From Lachnospiraceae bacterium JLR.KK002 (lineage in GTDB: Bacteria; Bacillota; Clostridia; Lachnospirales; Lachnospiraceae): 64,000 bases of DNA. The stretch is taken from positions 2,874,501 to 2,938,500 of the forward strand of contig JAYMNP010000001.1 of NCBI GenBank assembly GCA_036941025.1, given 5' to 3'. Both the position numbers and the translations under genes were made by a program. The notes under the pieces were generated by a model. The model ran no database searches and was not told where the DNA came from. It saw nothing but the letters and a program-made list of their open reading frames with translations. Positions 8,390-16,823 of the stretch are shown one piece after another; within the stretch, counting starts at the first letter, position 1; each line of letters begins with the position of its first letter.

Positions 8390-8770
8390 TTATTCCCTCT
8401 TTTCCATCTGCTCGTGTTCGGATTTGATTTCCTGAAACAGCTTCAGCACATTCCATTCCTGATTGGCCGGAGTCAGTATTGCCTTATAAGGTACGGGGCC
8501 GATTCCGGATTTGCGGATTGCCTTCAGCACCTCGTCCACCTGGGAACCGGAAAGTCCCGCCATCAGAATCATTTCTCCCGGCAGTCCTTCTCCGGTATAA
8601 ACTTCCTCCACCGGCTGAATCTCTTTATTTCCCGCCAGATAACCTGCCGGCTGCAGATAATCTTCCAGGGCCACTTCCCTGATTTTCATGCGCAGGGGAA
8701 GCAGGGCCCTGGTCAGTTTGTTCCGTCTGTCTTTATCTGAAAAATGAAACAACAAAATTGTCTCTCTCAT
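8390..8770 (-). CDS. DUF3783 domain protein
   Basis: This is a small cytosolic protein of 126 residues and unknown function. The fold family is recognised from LLFHFSDKDRR at the N-terminus and the C-terminal stretch ILMAGLSGSQVDEVLKAIRKSGIGPVPYKAILTPANQEW, typical of DUF3783. There are no catalytic residues I can name. It overlaps the upstream YgjP-like gene by 4 bp (ATGA) and is 1 bp from dgt, so the three are translationally coupled. Its work probably relates to one of those partners, but nothing in the sequence says which. Confidence 0.8.
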   Translation of the reverse strand: MRETILLFHFSDKDRRNKLTRALLPLRMKIREVALEDYLQPAGYLAGNKEIQPVEEVYTGEGLPGEMILMAGLSGSQVDEVLKAIRKSGIGPVPYKAILTPANQEWNVLKLFQEIKSEHEQMEKRE

Positions 8771-9519
8771 GTTTCCTCCTCCCAGTCCAGCAGCATACTG
8801 TTCATTTTCAGCCAGCTCCGGCGTTCCCGGCAGTCAGGCAGTATCTGTTCCACCAGCTTCCAGAACTGTCCGGAATGGTTCAGATATGCCAGATGGCACA
8901 GTTCATGCACCACCACATAATCCAGTATTTTTTCCGGAGCCATCACAAGCCTCCAGTTAAAATTCAGATTCCCCCTGCTGCTGCAGCTTCCCCACCGGGT
9001 CTTCTGATTACGGATGGCAATGCGGTTTACCGGCCCGATTTCTTTCCCCGCTTCCGACGCCAGCTGAAATACCGGCGGATAATATAAACTTACCTGTCCG
9101 GAAAATATCTGTCTGGCCTGCCGGATATACCATTCCTCCAGTTTCTGCTTTACCTGTTCCGGAGCTGCCCTTTCCGTCACCAGAATTCTTTCCCCGAAGT
9201 CCGGAATAATTCCTGATTTTCTTCCCGGCTGCAGTCCGGACGGAAAAACTTCCTGAACTGCCAGCCGGTAGGTTTCCCCTCGAAACAGAAAACAGTCCCC
9301 TTCCTGAAAGGTGTGGACCGGTTTCTTCAGCCTGCGCGTATGGAGTTCCGCGCGTTTTTCCTCAATCCAGTCTGATTTCTGATGGATAAACTGGTCTATC
9401 TGGTGTCTGGGCAGCCAGTTGGGCGCCTTCACCTGTATGTTTCCATCCTTTCCGATTACAATGGAAAGGCTCTTGCGTTTACTTCTTGTCAACTGATATG
9501 TCTCCATATTCGTTTTCAT
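8767..9519 (-). CDS. YgjP-like zinc metallopeptidase (M48-type, DUF45)
   Basis: A predicted zinc-dependent peptidase of 250 residues. The C-terminal half carries the conserved NQKTRWGSCSSRGNLNFNWRL block and the zinc motif VVHELCHLAYLNHSGQFW, with HELCH supplying two His ligands and the catalytic Glu. This is the YgjP/WLM arrangement; substrates in the family are poorly known. It is the first gene of a three-gene operon behind a consensus promoter (9565-9593). The first ATG is used because a GGACAGGA-like ribosome site precedes it; a second ATG lies four codons in. Confidence 0.88.
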   Translation of the reverse strand: MKTNMETYQLTRSKRKSLSIVIGKDGNIQVKAPNWLPRHQIDQFIHQKSDWIEEKRAELHTRRLKKPVHTFQEGDCFLFRGETYRLAVQEVFPSGLQPGRKSGIIPDFGERILVTERAAPEQVKQKLEEWYIRQARQIFSGQVSLYYPPVFQLASEAGKEIGPVNRIAIRNQKTRWGSCSSRGNLNFNWRLVMAPEKILDYVVVHELCHLAYLNHSGQFWKLVEQILPDCRERRSWLKMNSMLLDWEEET

Positions 9520-9564
9520 ATTCCTGTCCTGCTCTTCTTATCATAAGCCTTCTGATACGTGATT

Positions 9565-9593
9565 ATTATACCGATAACAAAACAGCTTGTCAA
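9565..9593 (-). promoter_or_regulatory. Consensus sigma-A promoter of ygjP-DUF3783-dgt operon
   Basis: TTGACA (9588-9593 read on minus) and TATAAT (9565-9570) are separated by exactly 17 bp, a perfect match to the housekeeping consensus, about 45 bp before the peptidase start. Confidence 0.85.
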
Positions 9594-9598
9594 AATAA

Positions 9599-10600
9599 TT
9601 ATCCCTGTTCCGTACCATGTATTTTCCGGACAGCCGAATTTTTCCAAATACACTGATGCTCCAGCCTCCGGATTGTGGCGTCCTGCAGCCGGGCGGCATA
9701 CCGGCGCAGAAACTCCCCGCAGTTTTGAATTCCCGGCTGTTCCATCATTTCCCTGCGCCAGATCAGAAGATCCAGATTTACCACTGTGGACAGGGAACAG
9801 CTTCGAATACACATGCCATAGGAATCCACCATATCAAGAGGAATCGGTGATACCCACATATAAGCTCCCGGCAGACGCTGCAGAAGGTCAATCTGACTGC
9901 CTCTGTCATATACATAAATCCTGCGCGGCGGCGTGCCGCGCAGGAGAGGATTAATACGCGCCATGCTCAGGGCAAGACTCTGCTGATCTCCATGCACAAT
10001 TTCCGTATAACGGTACAAATCCTCCTGACGGATAACGGGAAGGGAGGCCATGGGATGATCGCCACGCATAATAAGCATCATTGTAAATTCCATCAGCCGC
10101 TCGGAACAGAGGCCTTTCTGTTCCAGCTTCTGAAGATAATAATTCTCGTAAAACACAGGCAGCCGAATCATCCCCAGCGCACTTTCTCCGCAAAGAACCT
10201 GTTCTATCGCTTCATCTGCATTGGTTTCATGCAGACGCAGAGATAATTTCTGATTTGAATCAAAGGTATGATTTATCCATTCCGACGCAGCACGCACGCA
10301 ATAAGACGCGCGGCAGACCGAAAGGCCCATGGAATATACTTCCTCTGTTTTTTTGCCGATTTGCTCCAGTTTTTCCATTTTTGCCACAATGTCTCCCGCA
10401 CAGGCCACAAACTGTTCTCCCTGCAGTGTCAGTTTTACGCCGGAAGGCGTACGGTCGAAAATTGTAATATGCAGTTCTTCTTCCACCTCCCGCACCATAC
10501 TGCTCAGGTTGGACTGAGCACGGAACAGAACACGGGAAGCTCTGGTTATAGAGCCTTCTCTGGCAATGATAAGAATATTCTTCATCTGCTGCAGCGTCAC
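9599..10600 (-). CDS. LysR-family transcriptional regulator
   Basis: A DNA-binding regulator with an N-terminal HTH: LQQMKNILIIAREGSITRASRVLFRAQSNLSSMVREVEEEL, then ITIFDRTPSGVKLTLQGEQF. A periplasmic-binding-protein-like effector domain of ~230 residues follows. A GTG start at 10600 (333 residues) is preferred because AAAGGAGA precedes it and it matches the usual LysR start; an ATG at 10627 is possible. The insertion sequence begins only 9 bp beyond 10627, so the original promoter has been separated from the gene and transcription may now depend on the element. Its target genes are unknown; dpaA is divergent beyond the IS. Confidence 0.88.
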   Translation of the reverse strand: MTLQQMKNILIIAREGSITRASRVLFRAQSNLSSMVREVEEELHITIFDRTPSGVKLTLQGEQFVACAGDIVAKMEKLEQIGKKTEEVYSMGLSVCRASYCVRAASEWINHTFDSNQKLSLRLHETNADEAIEQVLCGESALGMIRLPVFYENYYLQKLEQKGLCSERLMEFTMMLIMRGDHPMASLPVIRQEDLYRYTEIVHGDQQSLALSMARINPLLRGTPPRRIYVYDRGSQIDLLQRLPGAYMWVSPIPLDMVDSYGMCIRSCSLSTVVNLDLLIWRREMMEQPGIQNCGEFLRRYAARLQDATIRRLEHQCIWKNSAVRKIHGTEQG

Positions 10601-10635
10601 CGTCAGAACATCTCCTTTCTCTGTCATAAATACCT

Positions 10636-12392
10636 AGGCATTTGCGAAACACCAGAACCCACATAAATACGGGATTCTCTTTGTTACAAAATAAAACAAC
10701 TCCTCACTGGTCTGTGGTATAATTGAAATGTCCAGTAACAATTATCCATATCCACCAGTAAAGGAGTCGTATCTATATGATAACACATAAACAGCTCTCT
10801 TTGGCAGATATTTTTACCGATTGCCAAAATAAATTTGATAACGATAAATATGCGTTTCTTTCCATACTCGATGAAACCATCAACCTTGATGAAATTGTTC
10901 CGGTGTCTTTTGTTTCTCATTTTCATGCTGCCACCGGCAGACCCCGCAGGCATCTGCTTTACCCAATGCTGAAGGCTCTGTTACTACAGCTTATCTTCTC
11001 AATCCCAACAACATCCCTGCTGATCGTATTCCTGAAATACTCTCAGGAACTGCGGGACTTCTGCGGGTTTGACGTTGTCCCGGACGCCTCTAAATTCACC
11101 CGGTTCAAACAGGATTTTTTATCGGACTTACAATCCATGTTCGATCATCTTGTTGACTTGACCGAACCAATCTGCCATTGTATTGATACACAGAAAGCTT
11201 CCATGCTTCTCTTTGACACCTCCGGCATTGAGGCATGGGTTACAGAAAACAATCCCAAATATGCCAACCGTATCATCAAACAGCTGAAAGCCTTCAAAAA
11301 AGCAAAAGGGATGGCCGATTCCTTTGACCCTTATAAAGCCGCCTACGGCTCCATGCCTTCCCATGCTGCCGCCAGTCCAGCCATTCAGCAGATGTACATT
11401 AACGGGCATTTCTGTTATGCTTATAAATTCGGCATTATTACCAACGGACTCGGCATTGTCCGGGATATTTCCTTTTATAACAAGGACTTTCTTGCGGCTC
11501 ATCCTGACATCATTGTTGGAAAAAAATCTGATTCCCCGGATGAAGATAAGAGTCTTGCCGATTCCAGGGCATTGATTCCCACTTTAAAGGATTTCTTTCG
11601 CAAGCATCCGCTTATCAATCCGAAAACTTTTCTGGGAGACGCCGCATTTGATTCCATTGAAATCTACAAATACCTGTTACAGGAAGCTTCCTTTGAGCAG
11701 GCTTACATTCCCCTCAACGGCAGAATCTCCCTTCCAAAATCCGACTGCCCGCTGAATAAGGACGGCATCCCCTGCTGCCCCAAAGACCCATCCCTTCCAA
11801 TGAAACGGGAAGGAAGCAAATCCCATCTCCGCTGCGGACTGCCAACCATGAAGTTTGTATGCCCGAAAATGAAATGGGAATATGATAAATCAACCGGTAA
11901 AAGCAAACGCGTCTGCCACTGTGAAAATCCCTGTACGGAATCCCCCTGCGGCAGGATGTTTTATATTTATCCCGAGAAAAACCTGCGCGCCTATCCCGGT
12001 ACGCTCCGTAGTACGGCCGGATGGGATTCCACCTATAAGATCAGGGTAACTGTTGAGAAATCAATCAACCATTTCAAGGACAGCTTCTGTGTTGCCGGGC
12101 GTAAAACGCAGAATGAAAAAACGCTTCATGCTGACCTGCTTCTCGCCGGGATTACCCAGCTTATTACAGTAATGGTGGCTGATAAACTGCACAGGCATCA
12201 ATATATCCGCAGTTTAAAACCTCTGATTGCATAACCTTACATACCGCATACCATTTCACGGGCAGATAACCTTATCTGCTTTGTTTTCATGTCTTAAAAC
12301 TCTTGTTATCCACATCCACCTCCTGTAAGCCCGGCTCAACCGGGCTTTTGCCCTATTGGAATCAAGATTTTGAACTTGTTTCGCAATTACCT
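10636..12392 (+). mobile_element. Complete insertion sequence, DDE transposase (IS1182-like)
   Basis: Terminal inverted repeats of about 15 bp, AGGCATTTGCGAAAC (10636-10650) and the complement of AGGTAATTGCGAAAC (12378-12392), agree at 13 of 15 bases. Between them are one transposase gene, an extended -10 promoter (TGGTATAAT, TATAAT at 10718-10723) and a 3' hairpin (AAGCCCGGCTCAACCGGGCTT, about 12328-12348). The element lies between the lysR gene and dpaA. No long target duplication is visible; only TA flanks both ends. The same end sequence bounds the MITE at 5643-5927. Confidence 0.85.
10777..12234 (+). CDS. Transposase of IS1182-like family
   Basis: The enzyme cuts and joins the ends of the surrounding IS. 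The 485-residue protein starts with a DUF772-type DNA-binding region (GRPRRHLLYPMLKALLLQL, then FCGFDVVPDASKFTRFKQDF). The catalytic triad is likely the Asp in LLFDTSGIEAW, the Asp in FLGDAAFDS, and the Glu in TVEKSINHFKDSF. Between the second and third lies a Cys-rich insert (CPLNKDGIPCC to CENPCTESPCGR) that may bind zinc, as seen in IS1182-type enzymes. AAAGGAG precedes the start. The frame is intact, so the element may still be active. Family placement is from motif memory. Confidence 0.9.
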   Translation: MITHKQLSLADIFTDCQNKFDNDKYAFLSILDETINLDEIVPVSFVSHFHAATGRPRRHLLYPMLKALLLQLIFSIPTTSLLIVFLKYSQELRDFCGFDVVPDASKFTRFKQDFLSDLQSMFDHLVDLTEPICHCIDTQKASMLLFDTSGIEAWVTENNPKYANRIIKQLKAFKKAKGMADSFDPYKAAYGSMPSHAAASPAIQQMYINGHFCYAYKFGIITNGLGIVRDISFYNKDFLAAHPDIIVGKKSDSPDEDKSLADSRALIPTLKDFFRKHPLINPKTFLGDAAFDSIEIYKYLLQEASFEQAYIPLNGRISLPKSDCPLNKDGIPCCPKDPSLPMKREGSKSHLRCGLPTMKFVCPKMKWEYDKSTGKSKRVCHCENPCTESPCGRMFYIYPEKNLRAYPGTLRSTAGWDSTYKIRVTVEKSINHFKDSFCVAGRKTQNEKTLHADLLLAGITQLITVMVADKLHRHQYIRSLKPLIA

Positions 12393-12418
12393 ATTTCTTT
12401 CATCCGCTCAGTGCATAC

Positions 12419-12444
12419 ACCATTTTCTGCCTTTCTCATATACT
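12419..12444 (+). promoter_or_regulatory. Possible sigma-K promoter of dpaAB
   Basis: AC (12419-12420), a 16-bp spacer and CATATACT (12437-12444) fit the mother-cell sigma-K pattern AC-N16-CATAnnnT. In Bacillus the dipicolinate synthase operon is sigma-K controlled. The site starts 27 bp after the IS right end, so the insertion spared it. The match is short and could be chance. Confidence 0.4.
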
Positions 12445-12473
12445 GTAGGGATAACGCAAATTGGAGGAAGCAT

Positions 12474-13346
12474 ATGGCAATATTATCCATTGCAATCCTG
12501 GGCGGCGACCTGCGTCAGTGTTATACCGCAGAATATCTTCATTCCTGCGGATGGAACGTAACCTGCTTCCACACCCCGGATTTCCCCTGCGATTCCAATA
12601 TTATAACGGAACATTCTCTGTCTCAGGCCTTACAGGAGGCAGATATCATACTGCTGCCCACACCTGTATCCAAAGACGGAACCTCTCTGTTCCAGGCAGA
12701 CACCGGCAAACCTCCCTGCCTCCTGGAAGAACTGTGGGCTTCTCTGCATTCCGGCCAGATTGTGGCAGCATACAGCCTTTCTCCGGAGCAGACCCATCTG
12801 CTGGAAGAAAGCCGCTGTCAGGCATGCCAGTTCTCCCGGCTGCCTTTGTTTGCCAGAGAAAACGCTCTGCTCACAGCAGAGGGGCTTCTGGGGGAGCTTA
12901 TCCGTTATACCCCCTTTTCACTGGCTTCCGCCCGGATTCTCCTGCTGGGATACGGCTGCTGCGGCTCTGCCATCGCAGCCCTTCTTCATCCCCTGTGCCG
13001 CAGCATTTATGTGCTGGAACAGGATCGGGAACAGCAGATACTTGCCGAAAAAAAGGGAATCTGCCCCATTCAGGAAGAAGATTTTTCCACGGTGCTGCCC
13101 CATTGTAATATAGTAATCAACACTATCCCGGCATGGGTTCTTATGCCGGAACAAATCCGGGAACTTCCCGGTTCCTGCCATATTTTCGATATTGCTTCCC
13201 CGCCCTTTGGCTTTCCGGATGATATGACAGAAAAATACCTGCTGCCCTGTTTCCGCCTTCCGGGCCTTCCGGGACGGTTTTCTCCTGTCACCTCCGGACA
13301 GCTTATCGGAAAAATATTAGAAAGGATTACAGATTATGTCTTATGA
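12474..13346 (+). CDS. dpaA: Dipicolinate synthase subunit A
   Basis: DpaA with DpaB makes dipicolinic acid, the spore-core chelator, from 2,3-dihydrodipicolinate in the mother cell. The 290-residue product starts with SIAILGGDLRQCYTAEYL and has a Rossmann segment, ARILLLGYGCCGSAIAALL, and ASPPFGFPDD. The start at 12474 is set by GGAGGAAG five bases upstream; a longer open frame back to 12303 runs into the IS and is rejected. It overlaps dpaB by 11 bp. Presence of dpaAB marks a species that uses the dedicated enzyme rather than the EtfA route used by some clostridia. Confidence 0.9.
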   Translation: MAILSIAILGGDLRQCYTAEYLHSCGWNVTCFHTPDFPCDSNIITEHSLSQALQEADIILLPTPVSKDGTSLFQADTGKPPCLLEELWASLHSGQIVAAYSLSPEQTHLLEESRCQACQFSRLPLFARENALLTAEGLLGELIRYTPFSLASARILLLGYGCCGSAIAALLHPLCRSIYVLEQDREQQILAEKKGICPIQEEDFSTVLPHCNIVINTIPAWVLMPEQIRELPGSCHIFDIASPPFGFPDDMTEKYLLPCFRLPGLPGRFSPVTSGQLIGKILERITDYVL

Positions 13347-13950
13347 TTTTCATGATAAATCCATTGGTATCGGTTTTACCGGTTCCTTCTGCACTTACGA
13401 AAAAATTTTCGCTGCACTGGAAGAATTGAAAAACACCGGAGCCAGCCTGCTTCCGGTATTCTCCTCAAATGCTTCCAGTCTGGATTCCAGATTCGGCACC
13501 AGCGCTTCTTTTCTGGAGCGTGCCCGCGCCCTCACCGGTAAAGAGCCCATCACCACCATTCCGGGCGCGGAGCCCATCGGCCCCAAAGGACTGATGGATA
13601 TTCTGGTTATCGCCCCCTGCACGGGAAATACTCTGTCCAAACTGGCCAACGGAATTTCCGACACTCCGGTGCTGATGGCAGCCAAATCCCACCTGCGCAA
13701 CAACAGGCCTCTGGTACTCTCCCTGTCCACCAATGACGCTCTTGGCATGAACCTGAAAAATATAGGCATTTTACTGAATACCAAAAACATCTATTTCGTC
13801 CCCTTCGGACAGGATGATTATCAGGCGAAACCCAATTCCATGACTGCTTTTACGGATCTTCTGGCCGAAACTATCGACTGCGCCCTTTCCGGCAGGCAGA
13901 TTCAGCCGGTCATCCGCAGCCCCCACGGACTGAATGCGATAAAGGTTTGA
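13336..13950 (+). CDS. dpaB: Dipicolinate synthase subunit B (flavoprotein)
   Basis: The second subunit of dipicolinate synthase, 204 residues, belongs to the flavoprotein (UbiX/PPC decarboxylase-like) fold. It shows IGIGFTGSFCTYEKIF at the N-terminus, DILVIAPCTGNTLSKLANGISDTPVLMAAKSHLR in the core, and NIYFVPFGQDD late in the protein. It overlaps dpaA by 11 bp and has AAAGG within that gene as its ribosome site, so translation is coupled. The next gene has its own promoter overlapping this stop codon, so the operon probably ends here. Confidence 0.92.
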   Translation: MSYDFHDKSIGIGFTGSFCTYEKIFAALEELKNTGASLLPVFSSNASSLDSRFGTSASFLERARALTGKEPITTIPGAEPIGPKGLMDILVIAPCTGNTLSKLANGISDTPVLMAAKSHLRNNRPLVLSLSTNDALGMNLKNIGILLNTKNIYFVPFGQDDYQAKPNSMTAFTDLLAETIDCALSGRQIQPVIRSPHGLNAIKV

Positions 13951-13975
13951 ATTATCTGTCTCAGTTATGTATAAT
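13947..13975 (+). promoter_or_regulatory. Sigma-A promoter of the MATE exporter gene
   Basis: TTGAAT (13947-13952), a 17-bp spacer and TATAAT (13970-13975) lie across the dpaB stop codon, 47 bp before the MATE start. This lets the exporter be made in growing cells independently of the sporulation genes upstream. Confidence 0.75.
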
Positions 13976-14022
13976 GAAACTATATCGGAAAAATTTCAGA
14001 AAGAAAAGAATACTATACAGAT

Positions 14023-15378
14023 ATGAAAAAGAATGCAGATAATGAAACATTACTGGCTGCCATACTGGGGCAGCAGGAAGAACCTGGACGGACGCAGAAA
14101 TTATCCGTGGTGTGGCGCCTGAGTATCCCGGCCATTCTGGCCCAGCTTACCTCTATTATGATGCAGTACATCGACACTGCCATGGTGGGTAATCTGGGCG
14201 CAGGAGCTTCCGCGGCCATCGGCCTGGTTTCCACCACTACCTGGCTGCTGAACGGCCTGTGCAGTTCCCTCTCCACCGGCTTCTCTGTCCAGGCTGCCCA
14301 GAAAATCGGAGCCGGACAGGAACAGGAAGCCCGTAACATTCTAAAACACGCACTGATTACCGCACTGATTTTTTCCGGAATACTGATGACAGCAGGTATT
14401 GCAGTCAGCGGTTCTCTGCCTCTGTGGCTTGGCGCAGGAGAAGACATACGGCAAAATGCCTCCGGCTATTTTCTGATTTACGCCTGCTCCCTTCCGGCCT
14501 TTCAGCTAAACAGCCTGGCCGGCTCCATGCTGCAGTGCAGCGGAAATATGAAAACTCCCGCCATTCTGGATGCGGTGATGTGCGGTCTTGACGTGCTGTT
14601 CAACCTGCTGTTTATCTGGCTCTGGGGCGTACCCGGAGCGGCTCTTGGCACTGCCCTTGCCACTCTCGTCATCTGCGTCACAAAGCTGTGGATTGTCACA
14701 TTCCGTTCTTCCGCTCTGCATATCCGTAAGAAAGAGCCCTGCCCGTTTCAGAAAAGCATCCTGCAGCGTACGGTTCGGATTGGACTTCCCATGGGGTTTG
14801 AGCACATGGCCATCTGCGGCGCCATGATTGCTTCTACACGTATTATTGCTCCCCTGGGTACCGTAGCCATTGCGGCAAATTCCATTGCTGTAACAGCCGA
14901 AAGCATCTGCTACATGCCCGGCTACGGTATTGCCGCTGCAGCAACCACCCTGACGGGTCAGAGCATTGGAGCAGGAAAAAAGCATCTGGCCAGGAGCTTC
15001 TCCAACCTGTCCATTTTGCTGGGCTGTCTGATTATGACGGGGGCCGGAATCCTGATGTATTTCCTGTGCCCGGTTATTTTCAGAATGCTGACGCCGGATA
15101 TTCAGGTTCAGCAGCTTGCAGCAGAGGTACTGCGGATTGAATTATTTGCTGAGCCTCTGTTTGCCGCTTCCATCGTGGCCTCCGGCGCCCTCTGCGGCGC
15201 AGGGGACTCTCTGATTCCATGCCTGCTGAACCTTGCCAGTATCTGGGGCGTCCGGCTGACTCTGTCTGTCCTGCTGGTGGGACAATGGGGCCTTCCGGGA
15301 GTCTGGTTCGCCATGTGCGTGGAACTGTGCGTCCGGGGACTGCTGCTGGTCTTCCGGCAGCAGCGGTTCCGCTGGTGA
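14023..15378 (+). CDS. MATE-family multidrug/Na+ or H+ antiporter
   Basis: An inner-membrane efflux protein of 451 residues with about 12 hydrophobic segments in two similar halves. The first helix has the family look LSIPAILAQLTSIMMQYIDTAMVGNLGAGASAAIGL, and the second half repeats it from IGLPMGFEHMAICGAMIASTRIIAPLGTVAIAANSIA. GLPGVWFAMCVELCVRG lies near the C-terminus. The ribosome site is weak (AGAAAGAAAAG). Substrates cannot be read. The gene runs convergently into a broken AAA-ATPase gene with no clear terminator between them. Confidence 0.9.
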   Translation: MKKNADNETLLAAILGQQEEPGRTQKLSVVWRLSIPAILAQLTSIMMQYIDTAMVGNLGAGASAAIGLVSTTTWLLNGLCSSLSTGFSVQAAQKIGAGQEQEARNILKHALITALIFSGILMTAGIAVSGSLPLWLGAGEDIRQNASGYFLIYACSLPAFQLNSLAGSMLQCSGNMKTPAILDAVMCGLDVLFNLLFIWLWGVPGAALGTALATLVICVTKLWIVTFRSSALHIRKKEPCPFQKSILQRTVRIGLPMGFEHMAICGAMIASTRIIAPLGTVAIAANSIAVTAESICYMPGYGIAAAATTLTGQSIGAGKKHLARSFSNLSILLGCLIMTGAGILMYFLCPVIFRMLTPDIQVQQLAAEVLRIELFAEPLFAASIVASGALCGAGDSLIPCLLNLASIWGVRLTLSVLLVGQWGLPGVWFAMCVELCVRGLLLVFRQQRFRW

Positions 15379-15411
15379 CAAAAGGTCCGGGAACATTCTC
15401 CGTGTAATACT

Positions 15412-16614
15412 CCGAATTTCCAGATTGGGGATGGCCAGATGATAACAGTTTCCATCCGGTTTCCCGCGCTGTGTCAGGTATCCTGTAGTAAATAAAAGGC
15501 TCCACAGATTTTCCATGGAACTGTACATATCTTTGTATGTAAGCTCCGGGCGGATTTCTTTTGTGATAACTTCCCCGGCAATAAGGCGTTCAATTTCCCG
15601 CTTTGTGGAGCCCTTGTCTGATGTCCGGATAAAACGCTTTACCGCATCATTGCTGCTGGTATTGGACCACTAATTCCGGGGCTGTGCTTCCGAATCTGCC
15701 CGGAGCAAATCGCAGTAATTGATCACATCCCAGGGACAGTACACCTGCACGCTGCCAAACTGATATCCGTCATACCATTCCCTGACCAGTCCGTATTTCT
15801 CAGACAATCCATAGTAATTCAGCAGTTCCCGCACCTCTCTGTCCGTAAATCCAAAATATTCGTCAAAACGCACGTCTTCGATGGACAGAATTTTCAGATT
15901 ATTCAGTCCGGTAAAAATGCTCTCTCCGGAAATCCTCATGCACCCGGTCAGCACCGCAAACTGCAGACAGTCATTGGTTTTCAGCACCTGCTCAAACATG
16001 TTGCGGATCAAAAGAACCATCCGGTCAAAATATCCCTGCTCAAAGGCTTTTGCAAGGGGCACATCATATTCGTCAATCAGAAGGATTACCTGTCTTTTGT
16101 AATGCTTTTGGAGCAGTTCTGACAGAAGTTTCAAACTGCAGCACAAAGTCCCTTCTTCCATATCCTCCTGCAGAAGTCTGGAAAAAGCCTCTTTATCGTA
16201 CCTGGTAAGCTGCCTGCTGTCGAAAAGATACTGACATCTTCTGGCCTCTGCCTGAATAAGCTGAACTGCCATACGGTATGCCGCCTCATAGGTTTCTCCA
16301 TTGATGCTCTTCAGAGAAACAGAAATCACCGGAAACTGCCCCATATATTTCTCACACAATTCTGTTTCAGCGGAAATTTCCAGCCCCTGGAAAATCTCTT
16401 TCTCTCCGTTCAGTTCAAAAAAACTTTTCAGCATACTCATATTCAAAGACTTTCCGAACCTTCTGGGACGGGTAAACAGATTGACTTCTCCCCAGTTCTG
16501 AAGCAGTTCCCGGATTAAGCCTGTTTTATCCGTGTAATAAAATCCTTCTTTTCTGATTTTTTCAAACTTTTCAATCCCAATCGGAAGTTTTTTCTTCTCA
16601 TCTACCGGTTTCAC
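15412..16614 (-). pseudogene. AAA-ATPase-like/PD-(D/E)XK protein, broken by an in-frame TAG
   Basis: The 314-residue N-terminal part is a DUF1703-type AAA-ATPase-like protein: LPIGIEKFEKIRKEGFYYTDKTGLI, the P-loop-region FTRPRRFGKSLNMSML, the Walker B VILLIDEYDVPL, and FGFTDREVRELL. It stops at a TAG (15670-15672), but the same frame continues without a shift: WSNTSSNDAVKRFI, then ELTYKDMYSSMENLW, then LLFTTGYLTQRG and LAIPNLEIR, the normal continuation. One change from TAT (Tyr) to TAG explains the break. The rest of the nuclease domain is also lost, since the frame then meets the MATE gene. The start is GTG with AAAGGGG upstream. Confidence 0.8.
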
Positions 16615-16640
16615 ACCCCTTTCAGCCTTTACCGGTCAGA

Positions 16641-16823
16641 TTACATACTTTTCAGCGTATATTCCATCATTTCATAATGGAGCCCGGAGCCCTCTGCAAT
16701 CTCCGGCGGAAGCAGTGCCCGTGCCACGCATTTCAGTTCTTCCTGAGGATTGTCCTCCTGCTGAAGGTAAGCATAATCTCCGTCAATACGCGCCACCGTA
16801 TATTCTATTGGTCCAAAATTCAT
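16641..16823 (-). CDS. Small DUF3006-like protein
   Basis: A 60-residue acidic protein of unknown role. The pattern YTVARIDGDYAYLQQEDNPQEELKCVARALLPPEIAEGSGLHYEM resembles DUF3006 proteins (short beta-rich, RIEGDYAV...LLP...EGD). It overlaps the upstream sigma-like gene by 4 bp, so it is translationally coupled to it. No signal peptide or membrane segment is present. The family call is by eye and uncertain; the gene itself is supported by the coupling. Confidence 0.6.
   Translation of the reverse strand: MNFGPIEYTVARIDGDYAYLQQEDNPQEELKCVARALLPPEIAEGSGLHYEMMEYTLKSM

Noticed and set aside
12303..12473. Upstream extension of the dpaA reading frame
   Set aside because: It lies partly in the IS and has no ribosome site; the ATG at 12474 has a strong one and fits the family.
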